Made by a program: the position numbers and the translations under genes
Shown here: in pieces, positions 29,430 to 30,887 of the stretch
Position numbering within the stretch: the stretch's first letter is position 1
Layout: each line of letters begins with the position of its first letter
Notes under the pieces: model-generated
What the model saw: the letters and a program-made list of their open reading frames with translations, nothing else
Database searches by the model: none
What the model was told of the DNA's origin: nothing
Source of the DNA: Priapulus caudatus
Taxonomy: Eukaryota; Priapulida; Priapulimorpha; Priapulimorphida; Priapulidae
Length of the DNA stretch: 30,887 bases
Direction of reading: 5' to 3'
NCBI RefSeq assembly: GCF_000485595.1
Contig: NW_014577798.1
Location: 1-30,887, forward strand

Positions 29430-30570
29430 TCCACTTAGTCTTCCGTTCCAGCGTTATAAGTCCGTAGTTTATCTAGGTCCTTTGTTCATTAGGAAAAATG
29501 ACGAAATTCTGGAGATCGAATTTCTTCTTGCACAATTTCTAGAGTACACTATGTCTTCTGCAAATAAGGATTTCAAATTGGATCAGCAACTTCAAGATGA
29601 GGTCCTAACCTAATTGATTTGAAAGCTGAAGATGATTTTTTGTCTTTATATGTAAGTTCATAATGATAGATTCCCAGTATTGTTTCGCTTACAAGCAGCT
29701 ATGCACTTGCTTACTGTTCTTAGGATCAGTATATGGTACTCCAAGTGCCTTCTGCTTGTTTGTTACTGGAATCCAGAGTGTGCCCATTCATGTTGTAGCT
29801 TATCGGATTGGTGTTGTAACCATAATGATTCTGTTTTACATTTGCCAGTCATTTGGACATCCTAGACCGTTTGCAGTCATGTTGCAGGTGCCTCAGTGTC
29901 TGCTGTATGTGGATATTGTCTAGATTTCTTGGTATCATCTGCAACTTAAAATATATGCTGCGACATTTTCGTCTATATCAATTGATGTAGATGAGGAACA
30001 GTACTGGGCCCGAGTACTGAACCTTGGGGACATCACTCCTTTACTCGTACAACTGAAAATTTATCATTTAGACCCATCACTGCTTCCTACTTTGTCTGAG
30101 CCATGACCTATCCATTCTACGACGTCTGTCCTGAATACCCATGTGCCCGCAAGTTTGCGCACAAGTCGTTGTGGGGTACCTTATCGAAGCTTTTAGAAAA
30201 GTCCGTCACTAGTTTGAGGAACTCCAGTAAATTCGTTTGACATGAACCTACCACTCATAGGAACCAAGCGAGAGTCTTAAATTAGCTTTTATGATGCACA
30301 GATCGTTACTATGGCTGCCTAGCTGATGTGACTTTCTAACACTTTACATATTATAGAGGTTAGACCAACTGGTCTATAATTGCTGGCTAAGCTGCGATTC
30401 CCTTTCTTAAAGATTGGCACATCCTTAGCATTTCTCCAGTCGTCAGGTACCACGCCTCCAATTCATGGAGCTTTCAACGATTGTTTGAGATTGGAGTTGC
30501 AGCTTATTTCGCTAACTTCTCTAATGACATTTGGCGCTATGTTGTCTATGCCAGGGAGCTTTATTTGGTT
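29430..30570 (-). pseudogene. CR1/Jockey-like non-LTR reverse transcriptase remnant
   Basis: Read on the minus strand from about 30570, conserved reverse transcriptase blocks appear in the right order: 'PGIDNIAPNVIRE', then 'VVPDDWRNAKDVPIFKKGNR' (about 30450-30390), 'SNYRPVGLTSI' (about 30380) and 'FSKSFDKVPHN' (about 30200-30165). Further on are NDWQM and a LGVPYTD block. These are the finger and palm parts of LINE polymerases that copy element RNA at the target. Many stops and frame changes occur, and the catalytic FADD segment is not visible in place, so it is long dead. Endonuclease and 3' end were not found. Confidence 0.8.
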
Positions 30571-30887
30571 TAACATTGGGGAGACTTTTGTGTATTGCAT
30601 CTTCAAATTGAAGTATTAAGAGGATATAAATAGGATATAATATGGGCAGTCCAGAGACATACATATCATACTTTTACAATAATTTCTGAATTTAAGATAT
30701 TGATAACTACCAAGGATATATACACAAAAAGCATGTCTAGCACACTTATTTACATTGTGGTCCTTGTTTTGCTATGCAAGTGATAAATTTCTGAGTGATA
30801 CAGTACAGAACAGACTGTGCATACATGAAGAAAAAATTGATAGGATATATTAATAAGAGAGAGAGAGGAGGGAGAGAGAGAAGAAGA
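30571..30887. other. AT-rich end of the window with a GA-rich tail
   Basis: No gene. The last 30 bases are gagaga/ggagg repeats cut by the window edge. Confidence 0.6.

Overview
This window looks like a transposon-saturated stretch of an animal genome, most likely a marine invertebrate. That guess rests on spliced genes with GT/AG introns, BEL/Pao, PIF/Harbinger, ISL2EU-type, EnSpm-type and CR1-like elements, and a repeat ending in a 'cttggcggaggt' tail. I cannot name the species. There are no bacterial operons, rRNA, tRNA or CRISPR arrays. Almost every coding stretch is broken. The striking exception is an uninterrupted 770-codon frame at 1109-3421. It carries the polymerase motifs of a bunyavirus-like L protein and is best read as an endogenous viral element.

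Layout. 1-600: tail of an EnSpm-type transposase (copy A). 1093-3503: viral L-derived frame, with a 12-bp inverted repeat over its start and an AATAAA after its end. 3627-8430: a broken multi-exon gene whose exon phases agree. Its early exon resembles the tail of recombinase-like proteins and its last recognisable exon holds the start of a SET domain. This gene is split by a 2463-bp element (3658-6120) with 188-bp inverted ends, TG/CA termini, a 5-bp target duplication and a decayed BEL-like gag inside. A SINE-like repeat with a 15-bp target duplication (6457-6899) sits in one of its introns. 8493-12570: remains of a Harbinger element (Myb/SANT-like gene plus a transposase C-terminus), interrupted by a dead THAP/DDE transposase of ISL2EU type. 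12713-13640: a second EnSpm transposase tail (copy B), sharing its frame breaks with copy A.

13910-14183: a small MITE. 14256-17300: exons of a DUF4806-like gene. A compact Harbinger derivative (14516-15316, 57-bp perfect inverted ends) has landed directly at one of its splice acceptors. 17758-18467: two families of tandem repeats. 18468-23820: a complete but inactivated BEL/Pao LTR retrotransposon with a perfect 5-bp target duplication. 24027-25330: microsatellites and a diverged 342-bp tandem pair. 25615-27377: an extreme, A-skewed AT-only block, followed to about 28640 by A-rich sequence. 29430-30570: a decayed CR1/Jockey-like reverse transcriptase on the minus strand.

The genes do not form a pathway. 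The window records repeated insertion, nesting and duplication. The items most worth pursuing are the intact viral-polymerase frame, the inverted-ended gag element that split an exon, the recombinase-like/SET gene, and the transposon that replaced the upstream context of a splice acceptor.
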